Origin: JBDTMC01 sp039934475
Lineage (GTDB): Bacteria > Acidobacteriota > Terriglobia > Bryobacterales > Bryobacteraceae
Assembly (NCBI GenBank): GCA_039934475.1
Contig: JBDTMC010000043.1
Span: 1 to 26,619, forward strand
Direction of reading: 5' to 3'
Length of the DNA: 26,619 nucleotides
Shown here in pieces: positions 1 to 7,702 of the stretch; positions within the stretch are counted from its first letter, which is position 1, and each line of letters starts with the position of its first letter. Both the position numbers and the translations under genes were made by a program. Below the pieces are notes generated by a model. That model worked only from the letters and a program-made list of their open reading frames with translations, searched no databases and was not told where the DNA came from.

Positions 1-610
1 CGGAGGGAAAGGTAGTCTCGAGAGATCCGTTCACGGTTTTGAAGCGCAGGTCCCCGGTGGGCAGGCTGCGGAAAGTGGCGTGAATGGGACCGTTGACGGT
101 GACGGCGGAACCGGCTCCGCCGATGTCGGTGAGGTCGACGTGGCCGTTCACGTTGGAGACTTCATAGGCGCCAGAGACGCCGGTGACATGGACGTCGCCG
201 TCGGTGACAGTGCGCAGTTTGAGCGCGGTCTGCGCAGGGACCTTGAGCTCAAAATCGTATAAGGGGCGCCAGTGCTGGTCGCGGCGACGATGGTCACGGT
301 CGTGGCGGTCGCGGAACGGCCCGTCCACATAGATGCGAATGCCTGTGGCGGTCTCAGTGATGTCGAGCCTCACTTCGCGCAGCGCCTGCTGGAGTTCGGT
401 TTCGTCGTCGGCGCGGAAATCCTGGTTCGCCACCATCTCCACGGTGTTCGCGTTGTGGGCGGTGACGGTGATAGAGCCAAAGACGTTATCGACTTCAACT
501 GTTCGCCCGGCCGCGTTGGCGAAGGTGCGGCGAATGGTGTCTTTCTTGGTGGCCGCGCCGAGGGTGGCGGCGCAGGCGACGAGGGTAAGCGCCACTATGG
601 TTCGTTTCAT
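1..610 (-). CDS. DUF4097-like exported protein (3' end outside window)
   Basis: Starts at the ATG at 608-610 and runs leftward off the window, so about 203 N-terminal residues are visible. It opens with a signal peptide-like segment (MKRTIVALTLVACAATLGAA) followed by a secreted, beta-rich region. Repeated short strands such as VEVDNVFGSITV, LKLRTVTDGDVHV and SNVNGHVDLTDI have the V-x-N-x-x-G-x-[IV]-x-[LV] pattern of the DUF4097 putative-adhesin beta-helix family. A charged His/Arg/Asp-rich insertion lies at about residues 100-112. The ATG overlaps the TGA of the anti-sigma gene (ATGA), so it is probably translationally coupled and belongs to the sigma/anti-sigma operon. DUF4097 proteins are commonly found with ECF sigma/anti-sigma pairs in envelope-stress loci; a role here is inference. 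The C-terminus is not seen. Confidence 0.75.
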   Translation of the reverse strand, partial: MKRTIVALTLVACAATLGAATKKDTIRRTFANAAGRTVEVDNVFGSITVTAHNANTVEMVANQDFRADDETELQQALREVRLDITETATGIRIYVDGPFRDRHDRDHRRRDQHWRPLYDFELKVPAQTALKLRTVTDGDVHVTGVSGAYEVSNVNGHVDLTDIGGAGSAVTVNGPIHATFRSLPTGDLRFKTVNGSLETTFPS

Positions 611-1410
611 TGCATGTCTCCCTGTCTGGTTGTTAGTGCCTTCCGGGCGCGGTCGCGCACGGCTTCGTTAAGAGTCGGGTTAGCCGCGGCGAGGCGCAGC
701 GCCTCGTCGATATCGCGCCCGCGAGTGGCGGACATGAGGTCAATGAGGGCGACTTGGACAAGCGGCGAATCCTGCTTGTCGATGCTGCCGGGAATCGCTT
801 TCCGGACCAGCGGGCTGGACGTAAAGTTCGCCAGCGCGTCCACCGAGGAGAGGCGGACATTGATGTTCTGATCGTGGTTCAGCGTGAAGAGCAGCGCGGT
901 GAGGACTTCGGCGTCCGGATGGGCCACCCGCTCGCTCCAGGCGACGCCGCGGAGACGGTCTGTCGCATTCTGCTGTTGGAGTAGCGAGAGCGTCACGGTC
1001 TGGCGCATACCGGCCAGTTCCTGGCGCAGTGCGGCGACTTCCTGCGAGTTCTGCCGCGACGCGGTGATCAGAGACCCGAGGCCAACGCCGGCGGCAAGCA
1101 TGGCTGCCGCGACACCCATCTGCCAGACGGGCGCCAGGCGCCACCAGGGGGCTTTCTTTTCGGCGCGCCTGGCGGAGGAGATGCCCAGCTCATAGGCAGC
1201 CAGGGTTTCATTGAAGCGCGGGCGAAGCGATGCGCCGGGCTTTGGTTCCGGGAATTCGCCGAGCGTTTCCCAGACGCGGCCAAGGTGTTCGGCTTCCATC
1301 TCGCAGGCGGCGCAGCCATGCAGATGCTCTTCGACGACGGCGCGCGCGGCGGAGTCCAGACGGCCGGCCCAATATTCAGCAAACTGTTCCTTGATTTCGT
1401 CGCAGTTCAT
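607..1410 (-). CDS. membrane anti-sigma factor with zinc finger and HEAT repeats
   Basis: 267 residues from the ATG at 1408-1410, which overlaps the TGA of the sigma gene. The N-terminal about 40 residues form a zf-HC2 type anti-sigma zinc finger: C3, then H29-x3-C33-x2-C36 (HLHGCAAC). A hydrophobic segment at about residues 97-117 (MGVAAAMLAAGVGLGSLI) is a single membrane span. After it comes a short coiled region (ALRQELAGMRQTV), then a helical-repeat domain of HEAT type in which VRLSSVDALANF and VQVALIDLMS are typical second helices. The finger would hold the sigma factor in the cytoplasm and the HEAT domain would face the periplasm as a possible sensor; that is inferred from the family. 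The longer upstream frame is rejected because the zinc-finger domain starts at this ATG and the overlap is the coupling signal. Confidence 0.8.
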   Translation of the reverse strand: MNCDEIKEQFAEYWAGRLDSAARAVVEEHLHGCAACEMEAEHLGRVWETLGEFPEPKPGASLRPRFNETLAAYELGISSARRAEKKAPWWRLAPVWQMGVAAAMLAAGVGLGSLITASRQNSQEVAALRQELAGMRQTVTLSLLQQQNATDRLRGVAWSERVAHPDAEVLTALLFTLNHDQNINVRLSSVDALANFTSSPLVRKAIPGSIDKQDSPLVQVALIDLMSATRGRDIDEALRLAAANPTLNEAVRDRARKALTTRQGDMQ

Positions 1411-1970
1411 GACACTCTCTCCCCGGCCATACGGCCGTACAGGCGCGCCAGATCGCGGACGGCGCGGAAAATGCGGACCTTTACGGTGCCGACCTCGCAT
1501 CCGACGATGCCGGCGATTTCTTCGTACTTCAGACCCTGGTAGCGGCTGAGGACAAGCAACTCGCGGCGGTCCTCAGGCAGCTTGTTGAGGGCCCGGCGGA
1601 GTAACTCCAGGCGCTCCGCTTTCATCAGCGATTCGACGGGACCGGCATCGGTGGACGCCATGGCTTCGCCGAAGTGGGCGGCTTCATCGTCGAGCGATTC
1701 CTCATTGCCGCGCTTTTCCAAATGGTCGTGCCAGCTGTTGCGGGCGATGCGGTACATCCAGGCGGGGAATTCGTTGCCGCTCTGGTAGGTATGCCGGTAT
1801 TTCAAGATGCGGAAAAATACGTCTTGCACAAGATCGTCCGAAGCATTGCGGTCGCCAGTGAGCCGGTAGAAGAAGAGGAAGAGTTTGCGGTGGTGGCGTT
1901 CGAAGAGGGTGGAAAGGCGGCCCACGTCTCCGTCGCGAACTTGTTCCATCAACTGGTGGTCGGTTGTCAC
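1407..1970 (-). CDS. ECF-type RNA polymerase sigma factor
   Basis: 187 residues from a GTG at 1968-1970, preceded by a weak GAGA-type ribosome site. Region 2 is at about residues 20-80: FFYRLTGDRNASDDLVQDVFFRI is the classical region 2.2 helix and FPAWMYRIARNSWHDHL the 2.3-2.4 segment. Region 4 is at about residues 128-180: LPEDRRELLVLSRYQGLKYEEIA followed by the helix-turn-helix recognition part VGTVKVRIFRAVRDL. The length is normal for the group. It heads an operon with its anti-sigma factor (ATGA overlap) and a DUF4097-like exported protein, and is divergent from the gene at 2065 across 94 bp. Autoregulation is likely for the family, but I could not pick out a convincing ECF promoter. An ATG seven codons downstream is a less likely start. 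Confidence 0.9.
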   Translation of the reverse strand: MTTDHQLMEQVRDGDVGRLSTLFERHHRKLFLFFYRLTGDRNASDDLVQDVFFRILKYRHTYQSGNEFPAWMYRIARNSWHDHLEKRGNEESLDDEAAHFGEAMASTDAGPVESLMKAERLELLRRALNKLPEDRRELLVLSRYQGLKYEEIAGIVGCEVGTVKVRIFRAVRDLARLYGRMAGERVS

Positions 1971-2064
1971 GCTGGTCTCAATGAGGATAACCGGGTGGGG
2001 GGCGGAAGGTTACAGGAAGAAACGAATCCGCACTCGAATTCCGTCTCTGGCAGACTGGAAAGAC

Positions 2065-3492
2065 ATGCCGGAACCAGAACGCACAACCCAAGCGAAGGCG
2101 GCGGAGATCAACCTCAGCGCCGTCCACTACGGAACCCTGGCCGAAATCGGCGCGGGCCAGGAAGTCGCCCGCTGGTTCTTCCAAGCGGGCAAAACGGCCG
2201 GCACAGTAGCGAAGACGATTTCCGCGTATGACATGGCGGTGAGCGACGGCTTGTATGGTCCCGCCAAGCGCTATGTGAGCAGGGAACGGCTGGACGCGAT
2301 GCTGGAGCACGAGTACGTGGAACTGCAGCAGCGCCTGGACGAGAAGCGTGGCGAGCGCAATACGTTCTTTGTCTTCGCCGACACTGTGGCCACGCGCAGA
2401 CGCCGTGGGCGCGACGCGGGGCACGGCTGGCTAGGCGTGCGGTTCCAGACGGCGCCGCGGGCGGAGCCGTCACAGATCACCATCCATGTGGAGATGCTGG
2501 ATGCGCTGGTGGTGGAGCAGCAGTACGCCCTTGGAGTGGTCGGCGTCAACCTCATCTACGGCGCGTTTTACCAGGGTGAGGACCCGGCTGCGCTGATCGG
2601 CAGCCTGATGGACGGGATCGACCGGCGGCGCCTGGAAGTGGACATGATCAAGTTTTCCGGACCTGCGTTCGCCGGCGTGGACAACCGGCTGATGGCGTTG
2701 CAGCTTGTGGAGCAGGGGTTGACAGATGCGGCGATGTTCACAGTCGACGGCGAGACAGTGCAGCCATCGGAAGTGCTCTACAACCGGCCGGTGCTGGTGG
2801 AACGCGGCAGTTTCCGGCCAGTAACCAATGTGACCCTGGACATGCTGCACGGAGCAGAGGAACAAGTGCCCCCCAGTTCCACATCGCCCGGCAAAGAGCG
2901 CCTTGTGGTCATGGAGATGACGATGAACAACCTGCTGACCGGTCAGATGGTGGACCACGCCGACTTCCTGGCACGGGTGGACATGCTGCGCGCGGTGAGC
3001 AAGACGGTGCTGGTCTCAAACTACACGCGCTTTGATGGCGTGGTGAGCTACCTTCGCGAATACACGAAGGATTGGATCGGCCTGGTGATGGGCGTTCCGA
3101 CGCTGCGCGAGATCTTTGACGAGAAGTATTACACCGACCTAGACGGCGGCATTCTGGAGGGTCTGGGCCGGCTGTTCCAGGGGCAGACGCGCCTGCTGGT
3201 GTATCCCACCAAGGATCCTGACCATACAGAGGTGACGACCGCCACGGATTTGGAATTGAAGCCGGTGCTGCATCATCTCTACACCTACTTGTTGGAGACG
3301 GGTTCAATTGAAGCGATTCGAACGTACAACGCGGCGAATCTTGATGTAAGCCCTGCCGACGTGCTGGAAAAGATCCAGAAGAACGAGCCGGGTTGGGAGG
3401 CCTGTATGCCGGCGGAAGCAGCGCGCCAGATCCGGGAAAAGCGTATGTTCGGTGCTACTGAATCACCGGCGCCGTCTGCTGAGGCGTCGTGA
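2065..3492 (+). CDS. conserved-looking protein of unknown function, 475 aa
   Basis: I do not recognise the family. The ATG at 2065 has a GGAAAG ribosome site 4 bases upstream. The reading frame extends further upstream, but that part lies over the divergent sigma gene and looks antisense, so it is excluded. There is no signal peptide or membrane segment, so it is probably cytoplasmic. The N-terminal part (residues about 15-100) is rich in charged helices (ERLDAMLEHEYVELQQRLDEKRGER). The centre (about 135-270) alternates beta-like and helical segments with many hydrophobic Val/Leu/Met. The C-terminal part has a well-formed TRFDGVVSYLREYTKDWIGLVMG segment and a possible Rossmann-like core, though no nucleotide-binding motif is evident. 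The last 38 bases overlap the 3' end of the opposite-strand DUF1080 gene. Codon use matches the neighbours and the frame is uninterrupted, so it is clearly a real gene. Confidence 0.8.
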   Translation: MPEPERTTQAKAAEINLSAVHYGTLAEIGAGQEVARWFFQAGKTAGTVAKTISAYDMAVSDGLYGPAKRYVSRERLDAMLEHEYVELQQRLDEKRGERNTFFVFADTVATRRRRGRDAGHGWLGVRFQTAPRAEPSQITIHVEMLDALVVEQQYALGVVGVNLIYGAFYQGEDPAALIGSLMDGIDRRRLEVDMIKFSGPAFAGVDNRLMALQLVEQGLTDAAMFTVDGETVQPSEVLYNRPVLVERGSFRPVTNVTLDMLHGAEEQVPPSSTSPGKERLVVMEMTMNNLLTGQMVDHADFLARVDMLRAVSKTVLVSNYTRFDGVVSYLREYTKDWIGLVMGVPTLREIFDEKYYTDLDGGILEGLGRLFQGQTRLLVYPTKDPDHTEVTTATDLELKPVLHHLYTYLLETGSIEAIRTYNAANLDVSPADVLEKIQKNEPGWEACMPAEAARQIREKRMFGATESPAPSAEAS

Positions 3493-4144
3493 TTCCGGGC
3501 GGCAATTCCGTGATGCGGATGTTACGGAAGTGGATCTCAGCTCCTTCGGATTCCAGACAGAGGTAACCCTTCTTCTGCGACGTGTGGCTGATGCCGTTGA
3601 CGAACTTCCCGTTCACTGAGAGTTTGATGACTCCATCCACGGCGACTACGTCGTAAGTGTTCCACTGTCCGCGGCCGAGGCAGCGGTTCTCAAACGACTT
3701 GCTGCGCGGGCCTCGGGGGTTATCGGGGGTGACGGTTACGCCGCCGACGCCGAAGAGTTCGCCGTGGACGTAGGCGATGGGCGCGGGCTGGCCGTTCTGC
3801 TTGTTGAGGTTGACCCAGTCGAGTTCGAGCATCTGGACTTCGACGCCGTTGGGCAAGCGGCTTTCGGCCTGCGGACGGGCGTCGCTCCAGGCGAAGACAC
3901 CGGAGTTACCGCCGGGTTCGATGTGCATCCATTCGACGTGCAGGATGAAGTTTTCATACTGCTTCACAGTGCGCATCACACCGATCGGGTGGCCGGTGCA
4001 GATGAGTTCTCCGTTTTTCACCGACCAAGTGTCGGGCGCGGTGTTGACGTTCACCCAGCCCGTGAGGTCCTTACCGTTAAACAGGTCTTCGGCGGCTGCG
4101 GGTGTCAGCAGGGCGGCGAAGAGTGGGATCCATATGGCGCGCAT
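3455..4144 (-). CDS. secreted DUF1080 (3-keto-disaccharide hydrolase-like) protein
   Basis: 229 residues from the ATG at 4142-4144, with GGAA about 8 bases upstream. The signal peptide MRAIWIPLFAALLTPAAA is followed directly by the family's hallmark start, EDLFNGKDLTGW. Other DUF1080 (concanavalin-like jelly-roll) landmarks are WSVKNGELICTG, YENFILHVEWM, GGNSGVFAW, LPNGVEVQMLE, GQWNTYDVV and GAEIHFRNIRI. The family is thought to act on sugar derivatives, and some members hydrolyse 3-keto-glucosides; the substrate here is unknown. It lies 16 bp behind argG on the same strand, so it is probably read through from argG. The functional link is not obvious. The 3' end overlaps the convergent gene at 2065-3492 by 38 bp. 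Confidence 0.85.
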   Translation of the reverse strand: MRAIWIPLFAALLTPAAAEDLFNGKDLTGWVNVNTAPDTWSVKNGELICTGHPIGVMRTVKQYENFILHVEWMHIEPGGNSGVFAWSDARPQAESRLPNGVEVQMLELDWVNLNKQNGQPAPIAYVHGELFGVGGVTVTPDNPRGPRSKSFENRCLGRGQWNTYDVVAVDGVIKLSVNGKFVNGISHTSQKKGYLCLESEGAEIHFRNIRITELPPGITTPQQTAPVIQ

Positions 4145-4160
4145 AGTAGATTCCAGTGTA

Positions 4161-5519
4161 CTAACGACCGGGTTTCTTCTCTTGCGGGTCCTGGCCTTCG
4201 GCAAGCAGGCTGAGGCCCATGCCGCTTTGTGGCGCCAGCAGGCCGACCTTGGCGTAGACGAAGAGCTTCTCGCGGCTGTCGGTGATGTCGAGATTGCGCA
4301 TGGTGAGTTGGCCGATGCGGTCCTGCGGCGTGAACGCGCCGGCGAACTTTTCCATCGTCAGGCGCTCAGGCATGTAGGTGAGATTCGGGCTGGTGGTATC
4401 GAGGATACTGTAGTCATTGCCGCGGCGCAGTTCGAGGGTTACCTCACCCGTGATGGGCTTGGCCACCCAGCGTTGCAGCGTCTCGCGAAGCATGATGGAC
4501 TGCGGATCGAACCAGCGGCCTTCATACAGCAGCCGGCCGAGGCGGCGGCCCATGTCGCGATACTGTTCCATGGTGCCTTCGTTGTGGATGCCGGTGATCA
4601 GACGCTCATAAGCGATGAAGAACAGGGCCATGGCGGGCGCTTCGTAGATGCCACGGCTTTTGGCTTCGATGATGCGGTTCTCAATCTGATCGGACATGCC
4701 GAGACCGTGACGGCCGCCGATGGCGTTTGCTTCCATCACCAGATCGACAGGCGTGGCGAAGCTTTTGCCATTGAGGGAAACCGGAAGACCCTCGTGATAG
4801 CCGACGGTGACTGTCTCAGCCTTCACGGCCACATCGTCGCGCCAGAAGGCGACACCCATGATGGGATCGACAATCTTAATGCCTTTATTGAGGAATTCGA
4901 GATCTTTGGCTTCGTGCGTGGCGCCCCAAATGTTCGAGTCAGTGGAGTAGGCTTTCTCCTTGCTCATGCGGTATTGGAAGCCGGCCTTTTCCAGAAGCTC
5001 CGACATCTCTTTACGCCCGCCGAGTTCATTGATGAACGAATCGTCCAGCCACGGCTTGTAGACGCGCAGGTCGGGGTTCACCATCAGACCGTAGCGATAG
5101 AAGCGCTCGATGTCGTTGCCCTTGTAGGTGGAGCCGTCGCCCCAGACATCGACATCGTCCTCCTTCATCGCAGTGACGAGCATGGTGCCGGTGACGGCGC
5201 GTCCGATAGGTGTGGTGTTGAAGTAAGGTACGCCGGCGGTGGTGATGTGGAAGGCGCCGCATTGCAGCGCGGCCAAGCCTTCGCGCACCAACTGCTGGCG
5301 GCAATCGATGAGGCGGGCCTTCTCAGCGCCGTATTCGATAGCGCGCCTGGGAATGTCGTCGTAATCGGTTTCGTCAGGCTGGCCGAGGTGCGCCGTATAG
5401 CAGTAAGGGATGGCGCCCTTCTGGCGCATCCAATAGATGGCGGCGCTGGTATCGAGCCCGCCGGAAAAAGCGATGCCGACTTTTTCGCCGACGGGGAGGG
5501 ACTGAAGAATCTTGCTCAT
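4161..5519 (-). CDS. argG: argininosuccinate synthase
   Basis: 452 residues from the ATG at 5517-5519. It catalyses the ATP-dependent condensation of citrulline and aspartate to argininosuccinate in arginine synthesis (EC 6.3.4.5), in the cytoplasm. The N-type ATP pyrophosphatase P-loop is seen as AFSGGLDTS at residues 17-25. Further family blocks are TAHLGQPDETDYDDIP, VTGTMLVTAMKEDDVDVWGDGSTYKGNDIERF and KPWLDDSFINELGGRKEM. The length and these blocks match the long E. coli-type ArgG (about 447 residues) rather than the 400-residue form. There is no strong ribosome site immediately upstream. No other arginine gene is in the window, so it is isolated from the rest of the pathway, with only the DUF1080 gene behind it. 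Confidence 0.97.
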   Translation of the reverse strand: MSKILQSLPVGEKVGIAFSGGLDTSAAIYWMRQKGAIPYCYTAHLGQPDETDYDDIPRRAIEYGAEKARLIDCRQQLVREGLAALQCGAFHITTAGVPYFNTTPIGRAVTGTMLVTAMKEDDVDVWGDGSTYKGNDIERFYRYGLMVNPDLRVYKPWLDDSFINELGGRKEMSELLEKAGFQYRMSKEKAYSTDSNIWGATHEAKDLEFLNKGIKIVDPIMGVAFWRDDVAVKAETVTVGYHEGLPVSLNGKSFATPVDLVMEANAIGGRHGLGMSDQIENRIIEAKSRGIYEAPAMALFFIAYERLITGIHNEGTMEQYRDMGRRLGRLLYEGRWFDPQSIMLRETLQRWVAKPITGEVTLELRRGNDYSILDTTSPNLTYMPERLTMEKFAGAFTPQDRIGQLTMRNLDITDSREKLFVYAKVGLLAPQSGMGLSLLAEGQDPQEKKPGR

Positions 5520-5890
5520 TGGAGTTTTGGCGTAACTTTCAATCTAGCATTCGGGTGGTAGGATGCTGTGCCCGTCCCGAGCTGATCGCCATTCAACAAA
5601 TACCACGGACGCCCATGAATAGGCTCTTCTCGGCAGAATAGGCCAATATTAGGCTACTTGTGGTGCCACTTGGCTCATTCCCGCTTTGCTTAGACCGAGG
5701 GCCCAGTTGGCTACTCCCCTCCGGCAATGGAAGTGCAGTTTGAGTGCAACGTCGTCCACAGCATACACCGTCCTTCCTTTCCAGTGGCACGATGATCTTG
5801 ACGGCCCCCCGCATTGAAGCATTCTAACCGCAAGCATCGAATTCCACACAAATCCGCCCCCATCCCGTTTTTGTTAGACTTCAATTGCGC
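5520..5890. other. divergent intergenic region between argG and the peptidoglycan-binding gene
   Basis: 371 bp without a credible gene. Two short minus-strand frames (5593-5814 and 5649-5849) overlap each other and look like no protein I know. Promoters for both flanking genes should lie here: a TAGATT-like -10 about 25 bases upstream of argG is weak, and an extended -10 lies just upstream of 5891. Composition is less GC-rich than the flanks. A degenerate mobile-element remnant is possible but unsupported. Confidence 0.4.
5871..5880 (+). promoter_or_regulatory. possible extended -10 promoter element
   Basis: TTGTTAGACT contains an extended -10 (TGT followed by TAGACT at 5875-5880). No good -35 box is seen at the usual distance. 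Transcription would begin at about 5886-5888, almost on the start codon of the peptidoglycan-binding gene, so the message could be leaderless. This would fit the lack of a ribosome binding site there. Weak, by eye only. Confidence 0.25.
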
Positions 5891-6394
5891 GTGGCACGTA
5901 CTGTTTTAACCATCATTTTCACGGCTCTCCTATGCTTGGGCGTTGCTTACTCCCGGCCGGCGGCCAAGACTTCAAAGACCACTTCCTCAAAGAGCACGAG
6001 TTCTAAAAAGGCAACCGGCAAAGGGTCTTCAAGCGGCAAGGCAGCGGCAAGTAAGTCGTCATCCTCAAAGAAATCGAGCGGGAAAAAAGGGAGCGCGTCG
6101 TCGAAGGGCACGTCCAAAAAAGGCGTGACCGCGAAGGCCGTCCCACGGGGTCAGCAATCCCCATCGACCGACCGCGTCAGCGAAATCCAGAAGGCTCTCA
6201 TCGACCGCGGTTATGCGAAGGGCGAGCCAACGGGCACATGGGGTCCGGATTCCGCCGACGCCTTGCGCCGGTTTCAGGAAGACAACAAGATCAGCCCCAC
6301 CGGGAAGCTCAATTCGATGTCGTTGATTCATCTGGGATTGGGTCCCAAACGCGATGCTATCGCGCAGCGAAAAACGGAAGGACAGAAGCCATGA
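5891..6394 (+). CDS. secreted peptidoglycan-binding protein with Lys/Ser-rich linker
   Basis: 167 residues from a GTG at 5891; an in-frame TTG at 5885 would add two residues. Neither has a clear ribosome site. The signal peptide is about residues 1-22 (VLTIIFTALLCLGVAYS). Next comes a low-complexity Lys/Ser/Ala/Thr/Gly linker of about 65 residues, strongly basic. The C-terminal about 75 residues are a peptidoglycan-binding domain 1: VSEIQKALIDRGY, GTWGPDSADALRRFQ, then GKLNSMSLIHLGLG. The domain probably binds cell-wall muropeptides, and the basic linker could contact anionic polymers. Its TGA overlaps the ATG of alanine dehydrogenase (ATGA), so the two are coupled. Pairing a wall-binding protein with an alanine-metabolising enzyme is suggestive, but there is no direct proof of a shared role. 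Confidence 0.8.
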   Translation: MARTVLTIIFTALLCLGVAYSRPAAKTSKTTSSKSTSSKKATGKGSSSGKAAASKSSSSKKSSGKKGSASSKGTSKKGVTAKAVPRGQQSPSTDRVSEIQKALIDRGYAKGEPTGTWGPDSADALRRFQEDNKISPTGKLNSMSLIHLGLGPKRDAIAQRKTEGQKP

Positions 6395-7503
6395 TCATTG
6401 GCGTACCCAGAGAAGTAAAAGACCATGAAACCCGGGTCGGCATGGTTCCAAGCGGCGTCACCGCGCTGGTGGAAGCGGGCCATGAAGTTATCGTCCAGAC
6501 TCGCGCCGGAACGGGAAGTTCCATCTTCGACGAGGAATACATGGAGGCCGGAGCGCGCATCGTGCCCACTCCCAACGAAGTTTGGGCGCAAGCCGACATT
6601 GTCGTGAAAGTGAAGGAGCCGCAGCCCTCGGAATACATGCATTTCCGCAAGGGTCTCATCCTGTTGACCTACCTGCACCTGGCCCCTCTACCGGACCTCA
6701 CGCAGGCATTGATCGACGGGGGCGTAACCGCCATCGCCTATGAGACTATTCGCGAGCGCGACAACAGCCTGCCGCTATTGACCCCGATGAGTGAAGTAGC
6801 GGGCCGCATGTCGGTTCAGGTGGGCGCGCAGTATCTGGAAGCGCCAAACGGCGGGCGCGGTATTCTGTTGGGCGGCGTTCCCGGAGTAGCCCCAGCTAAC
6901 GTCGTCATTCTGGGCGGCGGCATCGTCGGCCATAACGCTGCCAAAATCGCCCTCGGCCTGGGCGCACACGTCACCATCATTGACCGCAGCATGCCTCGCC
7001 TGCGCGAACTCGACGACATCTACAACGGGCAGATTGTCACGCTGGCATCGAACGTCCATACCATTCGCGAGGCCCTGAAACTGGCCGACCTCGTCATCGG
7101 AGCCGTATTGATCCCCGGCGCCTCAGCCCCCAAACTCGTCAGACGCGAGTGGGTATCCACAATGAAGCGCGGCGCGGTGATGGTGGATGTCGCTATCGAT
7201 CAGGGCGGCTGTTTTGAAACCTCACACGCCACCACGCATACAGATCCGATTTATTACGTCGATGGTGTGCTCCACTACTGCGTTTCGAACATGCCGGCGG
7301 CCGTGCCCCACACGTCGACGTTGGCTTTAACAAATGCGACTTTACCTTACGTGCTGGAGCTCGCGAGCAAGGGTTTCAAAGGGGCTTGCACCGGCAGCCA
7401 GGCCTTGCGCGAGGGCGTCAACGTGCACGCCGGCGAAGTAGTTTACGGGGCTGTGGCCGAAAGCCAGGGCCGTGCGTGGAAAGAACTCGCGGAGGTTCTC
7501 TAG
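6391..7503 (+). CDS. ald: alanine dehydrogenase
   Basis: 370 residues from the ATG at 6391, overlapping the previous stop. It catalyses the reversible NAD-dependent deamination of L-alanine to pyruvate and ammonia (EC 1.4.1.1). The opening MIIGVPREVKDHETRVGMVP is characteristic. Pyruvate/substrate-site residues of the family are in place: R15, K75 (in VKVKEPQ) and H96 (in TYLHLAP). The Rossmann glycine motif is VVILGGGIVGHNAAKIA, and the family block SVQVGAQYLE precedes it. Full-length and intact. The longer frame beginning at 6238 is rejected because it overlaps the peptidoglycan-binding gene in another frame. It ends 14 bp from the convergent permease remnant, with no obvious terminator between. 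Confidence 0.96.
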   Translation: MIIGVPREVKDHETRVGMVPSGVTALVEAGHEVIVQTRAGTGSSIFDEEYMEAGARIVPTPNEVWAQADIVVKVKEPQPSEYMHFRKGLILLTYLHLAPLPDLTQALIDGGVTAIAYETIRERDNSLPLLTPMSEVAGRMSVQVGAQYLEAPNGGRGILLGGVPGVAPANVVILGGGIVGHNAAKIALGLGAHVTIIDRSMPRLRELDDIYNGQIVTLASNVHTIREALKLADLVIGAVLIPGASAPKLVRREWVSTMKRGAVMVDVAIDQGGCFETSHATTHTDPIYYVDGVLHYCVSNMPAAVPHTSTLALTNATLPYVLELASKGFKGACTGSQALREGVNVHAGEVVYGAVAESQGRAWKELAEVL

Positions 7504-7517
7504 CCGTTCTCTAGCCG

Positions 7518-7702
7518 CTATTCGTCGCGCAGGGTGACGGCCGGATCCACGGCGGCCGCCCGGCGCGCCGGTGCTAAGACTGCTGCTACTCCAGCAACCA
7601 TCAGAACACCAACTGCGGCCGCGAATGGCAAAGCGTCGAGCGAATCGACGCCAAACAGAAGCGACCGCAACGCACGGCTCACGGCTACAGACCCGGCCAG
7701 CC
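7518..7702 (-). pseudogene. displaced C-terminal end of the orphan permease (after frameshift)
   Basis: In the next minus-strand frame, from about 7702 to a TAG at 7518-7520, the sequence reads as the missing end of the permease upstream: LAGSVAVSRALRSLLFGVDSL, a last membrane helix, then ARRAAAVDPAVTLRDE. This is the standard ending of MacB/FtsX-type orphan permeases (compare the intact copy, which ends PGRRAAAADPMKVLRTE). It is joined to the main frame by supplying one missing base near 7700. It would be translated only if the frameshift is a sequencing error or is bypassed. Confidence 0.8.

Noticed and set aside
3777..5561. 594-codon plus-strand open frame opposite argG and the DUF1080 gene
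   Set aside because: It lies almost entirely antisense to argG, an unmistakable gene, and its product has no family features; long antisense frames are expected at this GC content.
5593..5849. Short minus-strand frames in the argG upstream region, considered as mobile-element remnants
   Set aside because: They overlap each other, have no ribosome site and match nothing I recognise; a transposase remnant cannot be supported from the sequence.
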